Below are positions 1 to 8,895 of a DNA stretch of 64,000 nucleotides, piece after piece. The stretch comes from Nakazawaea peltata (Eukaryota > Ascomycota > Pichiomycetes > Alaninales > Pachysolenaceae), in NCBI GenBank assembly GCA_001599355.1, contig BCGQ01000009.1, forward strand, positions 62,001 to 126,000, given 5' to 3'. The notes below the pieces were generated by a model. The model was not told the DNA's origin. It saw only the letters and a list, made by a program, of their open reading frames with translations, and made no database searches. The stretch's first letter is position 1. Each line of letters starts with the position of its first letter. The translations under genes and the position numbers were made by a program.

Positions 1-383
1 AAATTAGTAGCATCTTGATAATCCAACATATCAAATAAGACGGCGATTTTTCTATCGTAGTCTCCAATGATTGGGAAAGTCAAATTGGAACCTGTCACTT
101 CATTGATATCTTTAATCCACTCGTGATGTCTCTCAACAGTATTAGCAGACAATCCGATCAATTTAACGTTTCTTTTCTCGAATTCTGGTTGTAATTTGGC
201 AAACGCTCCCAACTCGGTAGTACAAACAGGAGTAAAATCGTCTGGATGACTGAAGATAATACACCATGAACCCTCGATATATTTATGGAACGAGTCGATA
301 TGTCCACGAGAAGTATCAGCTTCGAAATCTGGAGCTATTGAGCCCAATCTCAAGCGAGGTGGTTCCTGATTAGTCTGGGTCAT
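1..383 (-). CDS. PRX1: 1-Cys peroxiredoxin (Prx6/Prx1 type), 3' part outside the window
   Basis: N-terminal 127 residues of a thiol peroxidase that reduces hydroperoxides. The frame opens with MTQTNQEPPRLRLGSIAPDF, followed by a thioredoxin-fold core. The peroxidatic motif is FSHPDDFTPVCTTE, giving the single conserved Cys of the 1-Cys class. Further on are the family-typical stretches KLIGLSANTVERHHEWIKDI and FPIIGDYDRKIA. The first ATG lies on the minus strand at 381-383. There is no obvious mitochondrial presequence ahead of the catalytic domain, unlike S. cerevisiae Prx1, so a cytosolic enzyme is likely; an upstream spliced exon cannot be excluded. The C-terminal dimerisation part lies beyond the window edge. 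Confidence 0.9.
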   Translation of the reverse strand, partial: MTQTNQEPPRLRLGSIAPDFEADTSRGHIDSFHKYIEGSWCIIFSHPDDFTPVCTTELGAFAKLQPEFEKRNVKLIGLSANTVERHHEWIKDINEVTGSNLTFPIIGDYDRKIAVLFDMLDYQDATN

Positions 384-879
384 CGTCTTACGCTTGGTCT
401 CTCAATTAATCTCAACGATTTTACTCATTGGTTTCTTTTGAGTTTTTTAAAGCGCATTTTTTCTTTGCTCATCCACAGTTTAAGGTGAGCGTGGCGAGTG
501 TGGAACTGAGGGGAGGACTGGGGCAAAGCTGAGGGGAGAGCTGAGGGCAAAGATGAGGGCAACGCTGAGGGGGGTTACTGGGGGATTTTCTAGGGGGTTT
601 CCAGAAGTGCTACTAGAGGTGCTACTAGGGTAGGGGTAATAAGGGAGGGTGCACTAGGAGTTACTAGGGGTACTGACTGTTACTGCCGGGCACAGGCACA
701 AACTGCCGGGCACAAATTTATGGACATAAACGTATATTATATTATATAACCCAAGTGAAGTGACAAACAGAAACGATAATTAAACAAAATGAAATAAAAG
801 AAAATTGGGGAACAAGATAAAATAAAATGTGATCATAATTTACAGAACCCCCTTTTCAAATTCTTCTAGACAAATTCGT
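384..879. other. intergenic: peroxiredoxin promoter and RPS1 3' flank, G-rich
   Basis: No gene seen. The plus strand is strongly G-rich from about 480 to 720 and includes the 12-bp tandem repeat described separately. A direct repeat CTGCCGGGCACA occurs twice near 683-714. The last 150 bp are A/T-rich and presumably hold the RPS1 3' end. Confidence 0.6.
521..568. repeat. 12-bp degenerate tandem repeat, 4 units
   Basis: Four uninterrupted 12-bp units: GGGCAAAGCTGA (521-532), GGGGAGAGCTGA (533-544), GGGCAAAGATGA (545-556) and GGGCAACGCTGA (557-568), followed by a G6 run. It lies about 140-190 bp upstream of the peroxiredoxin ATG. Confidence 0.85.
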
Positions 880-1650
880 TTAAACAGTTTCCAAGACGAC
901 ATCCTTGAAGTCAGTCTTGACCTTCTTACCCTTCTCTTCGGTAGAACCCTCACCGTGCAAGGACAATAAGGCACCCAAGTCGAACTTTGGTTGTTTCAAC
1001 AACTTAACCTTTCTAATGTGGACGTTTTGCAATGGGTAGATAGATTGGGTAGACTTCTCAATCTCTCTGGAGATAACCTCTGGGATCAACTTAGAAGTCA
1101 ATTGGGACAAAGTAGAAGTAGAAGCCTCTCTGGTCATGATCTCGATCATCTTCTTTCTAACTTCTCTCAATTGGGAAGATTGAGCGTATGTGGTCTTCTT
1201 GATTTGGTTAGCTTGTCTCTTGGTGAAGGCAATGGCGAAAATTCTGATAACGTAGTCGTCAGCAGTCTTAACGGTNACATTAGCCTCGACCAAAGATTGC
1301 CATTTTCTTACTAAAGATCTAACCTTGTCNGAGGTGAAGTCGAAACCGTGGAAGTTGGTCAACAAGTTCTTACCTTGAACCTCATCAACTCTCAACTTAA
1401 CCTTCTTGAAAGAGTGGTCCTCAGAACCTTGCAAGTCAGCCAAACTAACTTCGAAGACTCTACCCTTCAAACCATCGGCAGCGTTCTTCAAACCGGTGGA
1501 TCTGTTGATCAAAGTCTTACCAACGTTTCTGTTCTCAAAGGTGGATGGAGCCTTGATGTCGAACCAATCCTTTCTGGTGAATGGGTCTACGACCTTCTTC
1601 TTGATACCTTTCTTACCCTTGGAGAGTCTCTTGTTCTTTCCTACAGCCAT
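880..1650 (-). CDS. RPS1: 40S ribosomal protein eS1 (Rps1/Rps3a)
   Basis: Small-subunit ribosomal protein of 256 residues, the normal length for eS1. It starts [15 protein letters not shown] and ends with the conserved [12 protein letters not shown]...VLETV tail. Internal family stretches such as [12 protein letters not shown] and [13 protein letters not shown] are intact, and there is no intron. Two ambiguous bases lie inside it (N at 1276 and 1330). Read on the minus strand, both are third positions of fourfold-degenerate codons (GTN Val and TCN Ser), so the protein is unambiguous. Codon use is strongly biased, as expected for high expression. The promoter has Tbf1- and Cbf1-like sites (separate entry). 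Confidence 0.97.
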   Translation of the reverse strand: MAVGKNKRLSKGKKGIKKKVVDPFTRKDWFDIKAPSTFENRNVGKTLINRSTGLKNAADGLKGRVFEVSLADLQGSEDHSFKKVKLRVDEVQGKNLLTNFHGFDFTXDKVRSLVRKWQSLVEANXTVKTADDYVIRIFAIAFTKRQANQIKKTTYAQSSQLREVRKKMIEIMTREASTSTLSQLTSKLIPEVISREIEKSTQSIYPLQNVHIRKVKLLKQPKFDLGALLSLHGEGSTEEKGKKVKTDFKDVVLETV

Positions 1651-2220
1651 GTTGATTTGCCTTTCAGATAGTTACCTTTAAAAATCCTCTTAAAACACCT
1701 ATATTAAATGAAGTGAAAAAAAAGACGAAAAACGGAAAAAATTGAAGCCGTGAAAATTTTTGCTTTTGGGATATTTTCTAGGGTTTCTTTTAGCGGATAA
1801 CGTCACGTGAATGCGCATAGGGTTATTTGCATCGGCACACCAAAAAATATTCACACACTCACGTTCTCTTCCTTTCTCATATTCAACCCCTTTACACTAA
1901 ATCACCACCTCACTTTAACCCCTACATCATCTACATCTCAATTATAATTATGATTGTGAACTTGTTTATTCAGTTAAACAATAATGTTCATGCTATATAT
2001 TTCGGATATGAATAAATAAACCTTTCGTAGAACCCTTAAATTAATCTTCCAGGGAAAGAAGAATAAAAGCAAAACAGAAAAAATCGTTAAAATGAACAAT
2101 ACCAGTTAAGATCACCACTCAGTCATTCCAATTAGACTATGCGTGAATGAACGTTGAATTCTGGATTGTTTTTGAACTAAAGTGAAGCGAGGAAAAAAAT
2201 TGTGTTTTTCAAGGACAAAC
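1651..2220. other. intergenic: RPS1 promoter and ILV5 3' flank
   Basis: About 570 bp between two genes both on the minus strand. Apart from the Tbf1/Cbf1-like block it is A/T-rich with C/T-rich patches around 1850-1940. No coding potential is supported. Confidence 0.6.
1779..1825 (-). promoter_or_regulatory. RPS1 promoter: two Tbf1-like sites flanking a Cbf1 E-box
   Basis: TAGGGTTT at 1779-1786, GTCACGTGA with the core CACGTG at 1804-1809, and TAGGGTTA at 1818-1825, about 130-175 bp upstream of the RPS1 ATG. TAGGGTT is the half-site bound by the Myb-type factor Tbf1, and CACGTG is the Cbf1 site. This pairing is known for ribosomal-protein genes in Candida albicans. The factor assignment here is inference from motif and position. 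Confidence 0.6.
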
Positions 2221-3402
2221 TTAGTTGTTCTCTGGACGCAACTTTCTGACTTCCTTACCAACCTTCCAGATCTCCATGTTTCTGATAACCTTCAATTCCT
2301 CTTCCAACTTCTCTCTGTAGTCGGCTTGCGAGTTGAAGTCCAAAGATCTTTGGGTCTCGGAACCGTTTCTAACGGATTCGTACAAGTCCTCGAAGACCGG
2401 CTTCAAAGCCTTCTTGAAAACTGGGTACCAGTCCAAAGCACCTCTTCTGGCGGTGGTGGAACAAGCATCGTACATGTAGTCCATACCGTACTTACCGATC
2501 AATGGGTACAAGGATTGGGTGGCCTCCTCAACGGTTTCGTTGAAAGCTTCTGATGGGGTGTGACCGTTCTCTCTCAAGACCTCGTATTGGGCCAAGAACA
2601 TACCGTGGATACCACCCATCAAACAACCTCTTTCACCGTACAAGTCAGAGTTGACTTCTCTCTCGAAGGTGGTTTGGTAAACGTAACCGGAACCAATGGC
2701 AACGGCAACGGCGATAGCCTTCTCTTCGGCCTTACCGGTAACATCGTTCCAGACGGCGTAAGAAGAGTTGATACCTCTACCTTCCTTGAACAAGGATCTG
2801 ACGGTTCTACCGGAACCCTTTGGAGCGGCCAAGATAACGTCAATGTTCTTTGGTGGGTCAACGTGGGTCAATTCCTTGAAGACTGGGGAGAAACCGTGGG
2901 AGAAGTACAAAGTCTTACCCTCGGTCAACAATGGCTTGATGTCGGACCAGGTCTCGGATTGAGCAGCGTCAGACAACAAGTTCATGACAATGGTACCCTT
3001 TTGGATAGCCTCGGAGACGTCGAACAAGGTTTCACCTGGAACCCAACCGTCAGCAACGGCAGCCTTCCAAGAAGTACCGTCTTTTCTAACACCAACGATA
3101 ACGTTCAAACCGTTGTCTCTCATGTTCAAAGCTTGACCGTAACCTTGGGAACCGTAACCGATCATGGCCATGGTGTCGTTCTTGAAGTACTCGACCAACT
3201 TCTCTCTTGGCCAGTCAGATCTCTCGTGAACAACTTCTTCGGTACCAGCGAAGTTGATGGTCTTCAAACCACGTTGTTGAATCTTGGTGGCAGCGGCTCT
3301 GGCAACGGTTGGTCTGACAGCGGCAGCAGACAAAGCTCTGGCAGTCAAGGCACGGGTACCGGCAACACGGGCCAATCTCATAGAAACGTTTCTAACAGAC
3401 AT
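2221..3402 (-). CDS. ILV5: ketol-acid reductoisomerase, mitochondrial
   Basis: Second step of valine/isoleucine synthesis: NADPH-dependent isomeroreduction of acetolactate or acetohydroxybutyrate in the mitochondrial matrix. It has 393 residues, close to the 395 of S. cerevisiae Ilv5. Residues 1 to about 46 form an Arg/Ala-rich, acid-free presequence. The NADPH Rossmann loop GYGSQGYGQALNMRDNGLNV follows near residues 82-101, then the phosphate-binding VGVRKDG. The all-helical KARI domain contains the metal/substrate signatures YGERGCLMGGIHGMFLAQYE and SLYPLIGKYGMDYMYDACS. Very strong codon bias marks it as highly expressed. The N-terminal 1.1 kb has long antisense reading frames that I read as shadows. 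Confidence 0.97.
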   Translation of the reverse strand: MSVRNVSMRLARVAGTRALTARALSAAAVRPTVARAAATKIQQRGLKTINFAGTEEVVHERSDWPREKLVEYFKNDTMAMIGYGSQGYGQALNMRDNGLNVIVGVRKDGTSWKAAVADGWVPGETLFDVSEAIQKGTIVMNLLSDAAQSETWSDIKPLLTEGKTLYFSHGFSPVFKELTHVDPPKNIDVILAAPKGSGRTVRSLFKEGRGINSSYAVWNDVTGKAEEKAIAVAVAIGSGYVYQTTFEREVNSDLYGERGCLMGGIHGMFLAQYEVLRENGHTPSEAFNETVEEATQSLYPLIGKYGMDYMYDACSTTARRGALDWYPVFKKALKPVFEDLYESVRNGSETQRSLDFNSQADYREKLEEELKVIRNMEIWKVGKEVRKLRPENN

Positions 3403-3601
3403 TTTCTTATATATGGGTTATTATATGATTAAAGAATCAATAATTAAATTGAAGAATTAAAAGAAGAGAAAATAATTTCAACTAAACAGCCAATTCAATC
3501 TTACTTATATATGAAAGATCCAAGATTCGACGACGCACAAAGGAAAATTTTTTTGCTAGCGCACAGTGACACAAATGAAAAATTAAGTGAGAGGAGCTAA
3601 G

Positions 3602-3612
3602 ACCGGACCGGT
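3602..3612. promoter_or_regulatory. ACCGGACCGGT inverted repeat, zinc-cluster-like site in the ILV5 promoter
   Basis: ACCGG and CCGGT arms share a central A, about 200 bp upstream of the ILV5 ATG. Leu3, the zinc-cluster regulator of branched-chain amino-acid genes, binds CCG-N4-CGG. This site reads CCG-N3-CGG, one base shorter, so the assignment to Leu3 is only suggestive. Confidence 0.35.
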
Positions 3613-3713
3613 TTTTTTGTGAGCGAGCACTACTTTTTTTGTTGGTTAGAGCGGAACAGGAGTGAGTCAACTAGGCGATGGAAGCGAGGCATTGGGGTAG
3701 ATGAACGATAAAT

Positions 3714-3779
3714 GAACGGCATGAACAGAGCGATAAGAAATGAATGGCATGAACAGAATGGCATGGATAGAACGGCATG
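3714..3779. repeat. GAAYGGCATG decamer, 4 copies
   Basis: Copies at 3714-3723, 3742-3751, 3756-3765 and 3770-3779, the last three spaced 14 bp apart. They lie in the divergent promoter between ILV5 and the ATG33-like gene. Function unknown. Confidence 0.75.
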
Positions 3780-4238
3780 GTGATAAGAATGAGTCATAAG
3801 ATAATCTAGAGTGTTAATTGGATGATTAGATCAATTTGTGGTGTTCCTTCTTTATTGTTCACTCTTCACTGTTGACTCTTCTTCCCCCTGAATTCCTTTG
3901 CACTGTAATTTTTACACTACCTGTTCTCTTTCCCCTCCTTCTCTCTTCCTTTTCTCCCTCCTCTCCTTCCCTCATCCAATTTCCCCTTTAGGCTCATCAG
4001 ATCATTTCCCAAAACAGCAACCAAATAAATCCCAAGGAGAAAAGGGAAATCCCCCAAAAGAGGAGAAGCCGATGCGTACTAATTTTTTTGTGTGTATCGC
4101 CCTTCTAATTTGAGTAGCACCACAAGCGACTGATAGAAGATCTGAGATAGACACACTTGACAGACAGTGGAGTTTAAAACTGATAGTGATACAACGCTCA
4201 TATTCATCTGATTCATACACAAACCACTCGACTTCATA

Positions 4239-4871
4239 ATGGGTAGATGCATAACAATCATTAAAGTAGTAGGAGCAACCTCGATTGGCCTTGCCACTGG
4301 GGTATTAAACTATGCTTCATTCAAACTGATCCCAGAATTGATGCGTAATGAGTCGTATCTGGTTACCGATTTGGGTTCGCTGATCAAGAGTTTGGTCATC
4401 AAGACCAGAGTTGCCGTCGCCACTTTTGGTTGTTTGGCCACTACCGCCTTCTTGATGGCTTATGATCTGTCTGCTATTAAGGGCAAACATCCTTATTTGA
4501 TTTATGCCGCTTTAGGGTTCCCGATTTCGTTGATTTCTTATGCATTCCAATCTTATTCTGTTGAAGACACTTTGATACATGTTGCTGACAAGAAGCCTTT
4601 GACCGCTTCCAAGACTTCTACTTCCAAGAAGGATGACTCCAAGCTGCACTTGGCTAGTGGTTTGGACAACTCTGTATACCAGGACTTAGGTAGAACCTCA
4701 TCGCAAGAAGAAACCGATGAGGATGTCGATGAAGAAATTAATAACGTAATAATAAAGAAAGAATCCAACGTCAACTTGAAAAAGTTGCAATTTGGCTACA
4801 ATGTCATCTCGGGATTCACCGGTTTTGCTTTTGCCATTGCTGCTATTGGTTTAGCTGGTGACAAGTACTGA
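4239..4871 (+). CDS. ATG33: Atg33/Scm4-family mitochondrial outer-membrane protein
   Basis: 210 residues with four hydrophobic segments: about residues 6-30, 60-80, 88-107 and the C-terminal 190-207. The layout and short motifs match S. cerevisiae Atg33: an N-terminal TSIGLATGVLNYAS block (Atg33 has SSIGLYSGLL) and a KHPYLIYAALGFPIS block (Atg33 has RHPYLLYGMLAAP). Between the third and fourth segments lies a polar, acidic linker (about 120-180) rich in Ser, Glu and Asp, which faces the cytosol in the family. Atg33 is a mitophagy factor in the mitochondrial outer membrane. Scm4 is its paralogue and cannot be told apart here. Confidence 0.65.
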   Translation: MGRCITIIKVVGATSIGLATGVLNYASFKLIPELMRNESYLVTDLGSLIKSLVIKTRVAVATFGCLATTAFLMAYDLSAIKGKHPYLIYAALGFPISLISYAFQSYSVEDTLIHVADKKPLTASKTSTSKKDDSKLHLASGLDNSVYQDLGRTSSQEETDEDVDEEINNVIIKKESNVNLKKLQFGYNVISGFTGFAFAIAAIGLAGDKY

Positions 4872-5097
4872 TTATTTTTATTATGGTATCTTTTTGAGGG
4901 TGTTCTCTCTGTTGGTATATTCTTTTTTTATTTGCAAACGTTTATCTTATGCCTCTTAATAGTGAATAAAACTACAATTTAGTATTTGAAAACATCGTCT
5001 GCAATCATTTCATTTAAAAAAGACTATTGATAAATATGCATGTCGTAGTCCCTCTTGGATCGAGAGGGAACCTTTAAAGTGTTCGTGATAAATAAGA

Positions 5098-6411
5098 TCA
5101 AATTCCAAACCAATGTTTACATCTTTCGTAGACTAAGAAGGAGCAACTGAACATCGGAACTACCTTGATGAAACCAATACTCAATCCAACATAGAAGCCC
5201 TTGAATCCCGCTTCTTGGAAGATCATGCTACAAGTTTTTGACACACTGAAAAATTGGCCTTTGTTCACGACCCCTCCCACCTGCATTCTTCTTCTGATGA
5301 CTTCGAAGGGGTACAGAGCAGTTTGGGAGAACATACCGGCAACTCCTCCGGCAATCAATTGAGCCCAGGTATTCAATGGAGCTCTGTGGTCATGAGACGA
5401 TTTTGAAGTGGTCTTGAACTTCTTTGCTTTAGCTCCGGGTTTGGTCTTGTCGTTAACCGTATAGGCAGCCATATATTCGGATCTGAAAAAGTCGTGGATC
5501 AAATCATGCGTGTAAAAGGAAACTCCAGCATACGGCACCATTCCTAAAATTGTAGGCAGGAAACCTCTGTAGAAATTGGATAACAGTTGTAAAGCTTGGA
5601 AATTTGTCTTACCCAGTTGTACTCTTTTCAAAATCATTCTTCTAATAAAAGGTTCTTTTGATAAATCCTCGGTCGGTGGGATGACCAGATTTTCATGATA
5701 AATAGCTTTGATCAATTTAATAAATCTTCCTCTATTCTTGAAATGGTGATCTGTTTCGAATGCAAGTCTTACTCTAATCAAGTCCAATGGATAAGTACAA
5801 AATACCGAGGTGACACCGGCTAAAGAACCGGCTAATAATCTTCTAAAACCGGTCTCATAGTCATCGTTTGGAATTAACACAGTTCTAATTTGTTCATAGG
5901 CAACAAATTTAATAGCCAGATATGGGAAGATTCTCAATAAAGTCAGTGAGTGACCTTGGAATAAACCCAAAGGTCCATCACTTACATAGATCTTATTTAC
6001 AGCTTTAAAAAGCCCACTGAAAGTTCCACTGAATTGTTTGAATTCAGGGTTGGAAGTCTGAAATAAAATTTTAACTCTATCCAAAGGTGCAATAAGTGTC
6101 TTAGCGGCGCTTCCAGCAAACCCTCCAGCAACTCCACTACGTATCACATAGTCTAATGATTGCTTATCGATATATTTTGGCCCCTTCTTTTCTTCAGGGA
6201 CAGGAACCAGTTCGATCACAGCTGTATGATCCCCCACTTTTCTCAGTCTAATATGGTGATCTTTATTCAATTCCAGCATCAACTTGGAGTTGGCCAAGGG
6301 CTCAGTCAAATTATCGTCTATTATGACGGCTGGAAGGGTATCATCCGATTGGCTTTCCAAAGACGGACTCGGCCCTCCAGGCTCTTTCTTACCTCCCTTC
6401 AGCCACCACAT
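5098..6411 (-). CDS. LEU5: mitochondrial carrier, coenzyme A / Leu5 type
   Basis: 437-residue SLC25 carrier of the mitochondrial inner membrane. Three repeats carry the Px[DE]xx[KR] signature: APLDRVKILFQTSNP (near residue 107), YPLDLIRVRLAFET (near 208) and YPFEVIRRRMQVGG (near 368). The best match is S. cerevisiae Leu5, the carrier needed for mitochondrial CoA accumulation: GHSLTLLRIFPYLAIKFVAYEQIRT and the ending VYERCKHWFGI are almost shared. It is about 80 residues longer than S. cerevisiae Leu5, mainly an N-terminal extension with a predicted soluble acidic segment. The neighbouring convergent ATG33-like gene ends 226 bp away. Confidence 0.92.
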   Translation of the reverse strand: MWWLKGGKKEPGGPSPSLESQSDDTLPAVIIDDNLTEPLANSKLMLELNKDHHIRLRKVGDHTAVIELVPVPEEKKGPKYIDKQSLDYVIRSGVAGGFAGSAAKTLIAPLDRVKILFQTSNPEFKQFSGTFSGLFKAVNKIYVSDGPLGLFQGHSLTLLRIFPYLAIKFVAYEQIRTVLIPNDDYETGFRRLLAGSLAGVTSVFCTYPLDLIRVRLAFETDHHFKNRGRFIKLIKAIYHENLVIPPTEDLSKEPFIRRMILKRVQLGKTNFQALQLLSNFYRGFLPTILGMVPYAGVSFYTHDLIHDFFRSEYMAAYTVNDKTKPGAKAKKFKTTSKSSHDHRAPLNTWAQLIAGGVAGMFSQTALYPFEVIRRRMQVGGVVNKGQFFSVSKTCSMIFQEAGFKGFYVGLSIGFIKVVPMFSCSFLVYERCKHWFGI

Positions 6412-6832
6412 CTCTTCCAGTGATACTCTCCAATTCTCTTCTTATCTCTTAGGTCCCACTACCTTAATCAACTCTTCTTGCTTTCACCCCTTCCTTCGCT
6501 TAGGCTTAAGGGAAAAAATTTTCGATCATCTGCCTCGTCATCTGCGGGCGGGAACTAAGGAACCCGGCTGTTTCAGTTTCCTAAATAGGCAGTCATCTGG
6601 GACACTCGATGGGGAAATTTTATATCGAAGATATGTCATTGGGGGGCCAAGCTGAGCACCGGCTGAGCCCTCACTGAGCACCGGCTGAGCACTCGCGCGA
6701 AGGCAAAGATCGGAAGGGCTGGCGCAAGAATTTTCGAGGGAAAACTTAAAGAGCGATGGAACTCGAGGTAGTGTTGAATCGACAGTGGTGAACAGGAGAG
6801 CAAGAGCATTCAAATTAATAGACAAGACACAA
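6412..6832. other. intergenic: divergent LEU5 / DUF1279 promoter
   Basis: 421 bp. It contains an RRPE-like AAAAAATTTTCGATCATC stretch near 6513-6530, a TATA-like TTTATATCG near 6619, and the 11-bp tandem repeat described separately. No gene seen. Confidence 0.55.
6652..6695. repeat. 11-bp degenerate tandem repeat, 4 units
   Basis: CTGAGCACCGG, CTGAGCCCTCA, CTGAGCACCGG, CTGAGCACTCG in a row: four 11-bp units, or two 22-bp units differing at two positions. All units share CTGAGC. It lies about 140-180 bp upstream of the DUF1279 gene ATG. Confidence 0.85.
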
Positions 6833-7510
6833 ATGTTACGTTCAGTATTGAGGCAGGGCCTTGGAAGGCCAATGAGATCTTACAGTCGTGGGATCTTCCA
6901 ATCGAAAATGTTCCAGTCGACTAAACTGGCGCCATCCCCTTCTCTGCCCAAGAAACCTACGGGATTGAAAGGATTGATGCAAGAATATGGATATAGTGCA
7001 CTTGGGGTTTATTTGGCGATCGGATGTGTGGACTTGCCCTTGTGTTATCTCTTGGTGACACTTGCCGGGGAAGAGAAGATCGCAGAGTATGAGCATAAAG
7101 TGAAGGAATTATTTGGGTTAGGAAAGAAGAAGCAAAATGAAGAGGGTGGGTTGATAGGTGAAGAAAATGAGAAGGAACTGGCTTCATTTTTCACCACATT
7201 CGCCATTGCATACGGTATTCATAAGAGTTTGATTTTCATCCGTTTACCGATTGCCGCTGCTATTACACCTGGTGTCGTTTCCAAGTTAAGATCGATGGGA
7301 TTCAATATCGGAAACAAACAATTCAAGGATATTGCCAGTTCCGCTAAGGATTCGGTGAAAGAACATGGACTTAGAAAATCCGTCACTACACTGGGTGTTA
7401 AGACCATTATGGAAAATTCAAAGACTCTGGCTCCAATTCCGCCAAAGAGCACCCCTAATTTCGGCACTCCAGCTACTAAAAGACAGAAATGGTGGAGCTG
7501 GTTCTTTTAA
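6833..7510 (+). CDS. NAT2: DUF1279 / Nat2-like mitochondrial membrane protein
   Basis: 225 residues starting at the ATG at 6833 (MLRSVLRQGLGRPMRSYSRG), an amphipathic basic presequence typical of mitochondrial import. The upstream in-frame extension would need a GTG start and is rejected. The core LKGLMQEYGYSALGVYLAIGCVDLPLCYLLV matches the DUF1279 domain, a transmembrane hairpin shared with S. cerevisiae Nat2 and animal FAM210 proteins. A second hydrophobic segment (FFTTFAIAYGIHKSLIFIRLPIAAAITP) follows. The N-acetyltransferase annotation of Nat2 rests on old work; no GNAT motif is visible here. The convergent Tcd gene ends only 15 bp after this stop. Confidence 0.7.
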   Translation: MLRSVLRQGLGRPMRSYSRGIFQSKMFQSTKLAPSPSLPKKPTGLKGLMQEYGYSALGVYLAIGCVDLPLCYLLVTLAGEEKIAEYEHKVKELFGLGKKKQNEEGGLIGEENEKELASFFTTFAIAYGIHKSLIFIRLPIAAAITPGVVSKLRSMGFNIGNKQFKDIASSAKDSVKEHGLRKSVTTLGVKTIMENSKTLAPIPPKSTPNFGTPATKRQKWWSWFF

Positions 7511-7525
7511 ACTGTATATATTAAT

Positions 7526-8830
7526 CTACCTAAATTGACTGTACCATTTTTCCTCTTTGAATCTAGCTTCTACTCTCAGAAGTACCTCTTCACTATAAAC
7601 ATCTTCTATCTTTTCACCTCCGTTCAATACTCTGTCTTCATGCAATTTCTGTTCCTCTTTGGTGACCAACACTACGTTTTGGTAACTTAATTCTTGGTCT
7701 CTACGCCATCTTGTAAGAGTCAATCTTGTTGAGTAGTTGGAAATTGGCGATTTACCATGGAATACTTCCTCTACAATATATGGAACATCACTCATGGCAA
7801 TAGGACATCTTTGGTCAGGCTCGCCGATTCTGGTTTGTTGTCCCAGAAGACTTTGTAAGACGGCATCGTAGATCTTCATTCTATTTTTACCTTCAATTGC
7901 TTCAATAGGATATCCGGCAACTGAGGTCAATACATATGTGGAAATGGTTAATCCAAACATTGATGGCATAGTACCTAAAACTGGTAAGATTCTGACTCTG
8001 AAGTTCTTCAATGCACTTAATTCTTCTACAGAACCCTTTTCGAACTCTTCATCTGCCAATGGTAACAATTTAGCTTTTCTTGGGTCGGGTTTCTCAGCAC
8101 TGAATACGACTGGAATACCACTTACAATACCTCTTTTCTTCAAGATTCTTCTAACAGTTTTAGCCAATGGGTCTTCCTCGGTCTTGGAGATATCTCCGAT
8201 ATTGACACGAGTGGCATCACTCTTACATGCAGCACCCATAGATGAGATCAATGGGATCTTCTTATGGTAAACGAACTCCAATAAATCACATTTAGTATCG
8301 ATATTATCGATACAATCAATGATATAAGTAGGATTTCCCTCGAGTAAAAGTCTCTCGGCATTCTCGATGCTCCATAACTCATTGATCAGTTCTACCTCAC
8401 ACCATGGAGCAATTTGTAAGATATGTTCTTTCAAACATTCAACTTTTGGAGTACCCACGTCTTTCAATGTAGCACAGGCATGTCTATTAAGAGAAGACAA
8501 AGACACCTGATCGAAATCGATGATTCTGATCTTGGAGATACCGGATCTGATAAGTGAAATGACACAGTTAGAACCGACACCACCAGCTCCTACAACAACT
8601 ACGAACTGATCCCTAACCTTTTTCAACCCATCCTCTCCCAAGAAAGCATAGTTTCTGGCAAGTTGTTCTCTAATCAAAGTCTCATCGTAGTCTTGGATAT
8701 GCTTTGGAGATTTCTTTGGTACCAGGGGGGAGTTCTTGGCCAAATAAGTGTGTAAAAGCTCGACTAATCCATATGTGATACCGGCAGTAGCAGCAATAGC
8801 ACAAATTAATTGTGAATTTTTCACCGACAT
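7526..8830 (-). CDS. TCD1: tRNA threonylcarbamoyladenosine dehydratase (Tcd1/Tcd2)
   Basis: ATP-dependent E1-like enzyme that converts t6A37 of ANN-decoding tRNAs to cyclic ct6A. It has 434 residues. An N-terminal hydrophobic anchor (about 8-28), as in the yeast mitochondrial outer-membrane Tcd proteins, is followed by the diagnostic block TLIREQLARNYAFLGEDGLKKVR. The ThiF/MoeB nucleotide-binding loop is VVVVGAGGVGSNCVISLIRSG (near 78-98). The adenylation region contains IIDFDQVSLSSLNRHACA and VDCIDN-like IIDCIDNIDTK. S. cerevisiae has two paralogues; I cannot say which one this represents. PAC and RRPE motifs lie just upstream. Confidence 0.9.
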   Translation of the reverse strand: MSVKNSQLICAIAATAGITYGLVELLHTYLAKNSPLVPKKSPKHIQDYDETLIREQLARNYAFLGEDGLKKVRDQFVVVVGAGGVGSNCVISLIRSGISKIRIIDFDQVSLSSLNRHACATLKDVGTPKVECLKEHILQIAPWCEVELINELWSIENAERLLLEGNPTYIIDCIDNIDTKCDLLEFVYHKKIPLISSMGAACKSDATRVNIGDISKTEEDPLAKTVRRILKKRGIVSGIPVVFSAEKPDPRKAKLLPLADEEFEKGSVEELSALKNFRVRILPVLGTMPSMFGLTISTYVLTSVAGYPIEAIEGKNRMKIYDAVLQSLLGQQTRIGEPDQRCPIAMSDVPYIVEEVFHGKSPISNYSTRLTLTRWRRDQELSYQNVVLVTKEEQKLHEDRVLNGGEKIEDVYSEEVLLRVEARFKEEKWYSQFR

Positions 8831-8895
8831 CTTGGTTTATTGGGTAATCGATCGGATGAGATTGATTTGTTAAGCGCTGAAGGGGTTTTTTCTAT

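Larger units (their letters stand above)
3403..4238. other. intergenic: divergent ILV5 / ATG33-like promoter region
   Basis: 836 bp with no supported gene. It contains an A/T-rich block next to ILV5, an ACCGGACCGGT inverted repeat, four GAAYGGCATG repeats, a long C/T-rich tract (about 3880-3990) typical of yeast 5' flanks, and an A-rich stretch up to the ATG33-like start. A 71-codon plus-strand frame at 3898-4113 is low-complexity and is not called. Confidence 0.55.

Noticed and set aside
2560-3432. 290-codon plus-strand frame across ILV5
   Set aside because: Shadow of a highly biased gene; no recognisable motif.
3898-4113. 71-codon frame in the ATG33-like upstream region
   Set aside because: Built on the C/T-rich promoter tract; low-complexity Ser/Pro/Phe product.
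6785-6832. Upstream in-frame extensions through GTG or TTG (also before 9414, 40543, 42344, 44161, 46701, 58420 and 61630 on plus, and beyond 42116, 46360 and 56464 on minus)
   Set aside because: Nuclear yeast genes start almost always at ATG. The first ATG gives the expected family length or a sensible presequence in each recognisable case.
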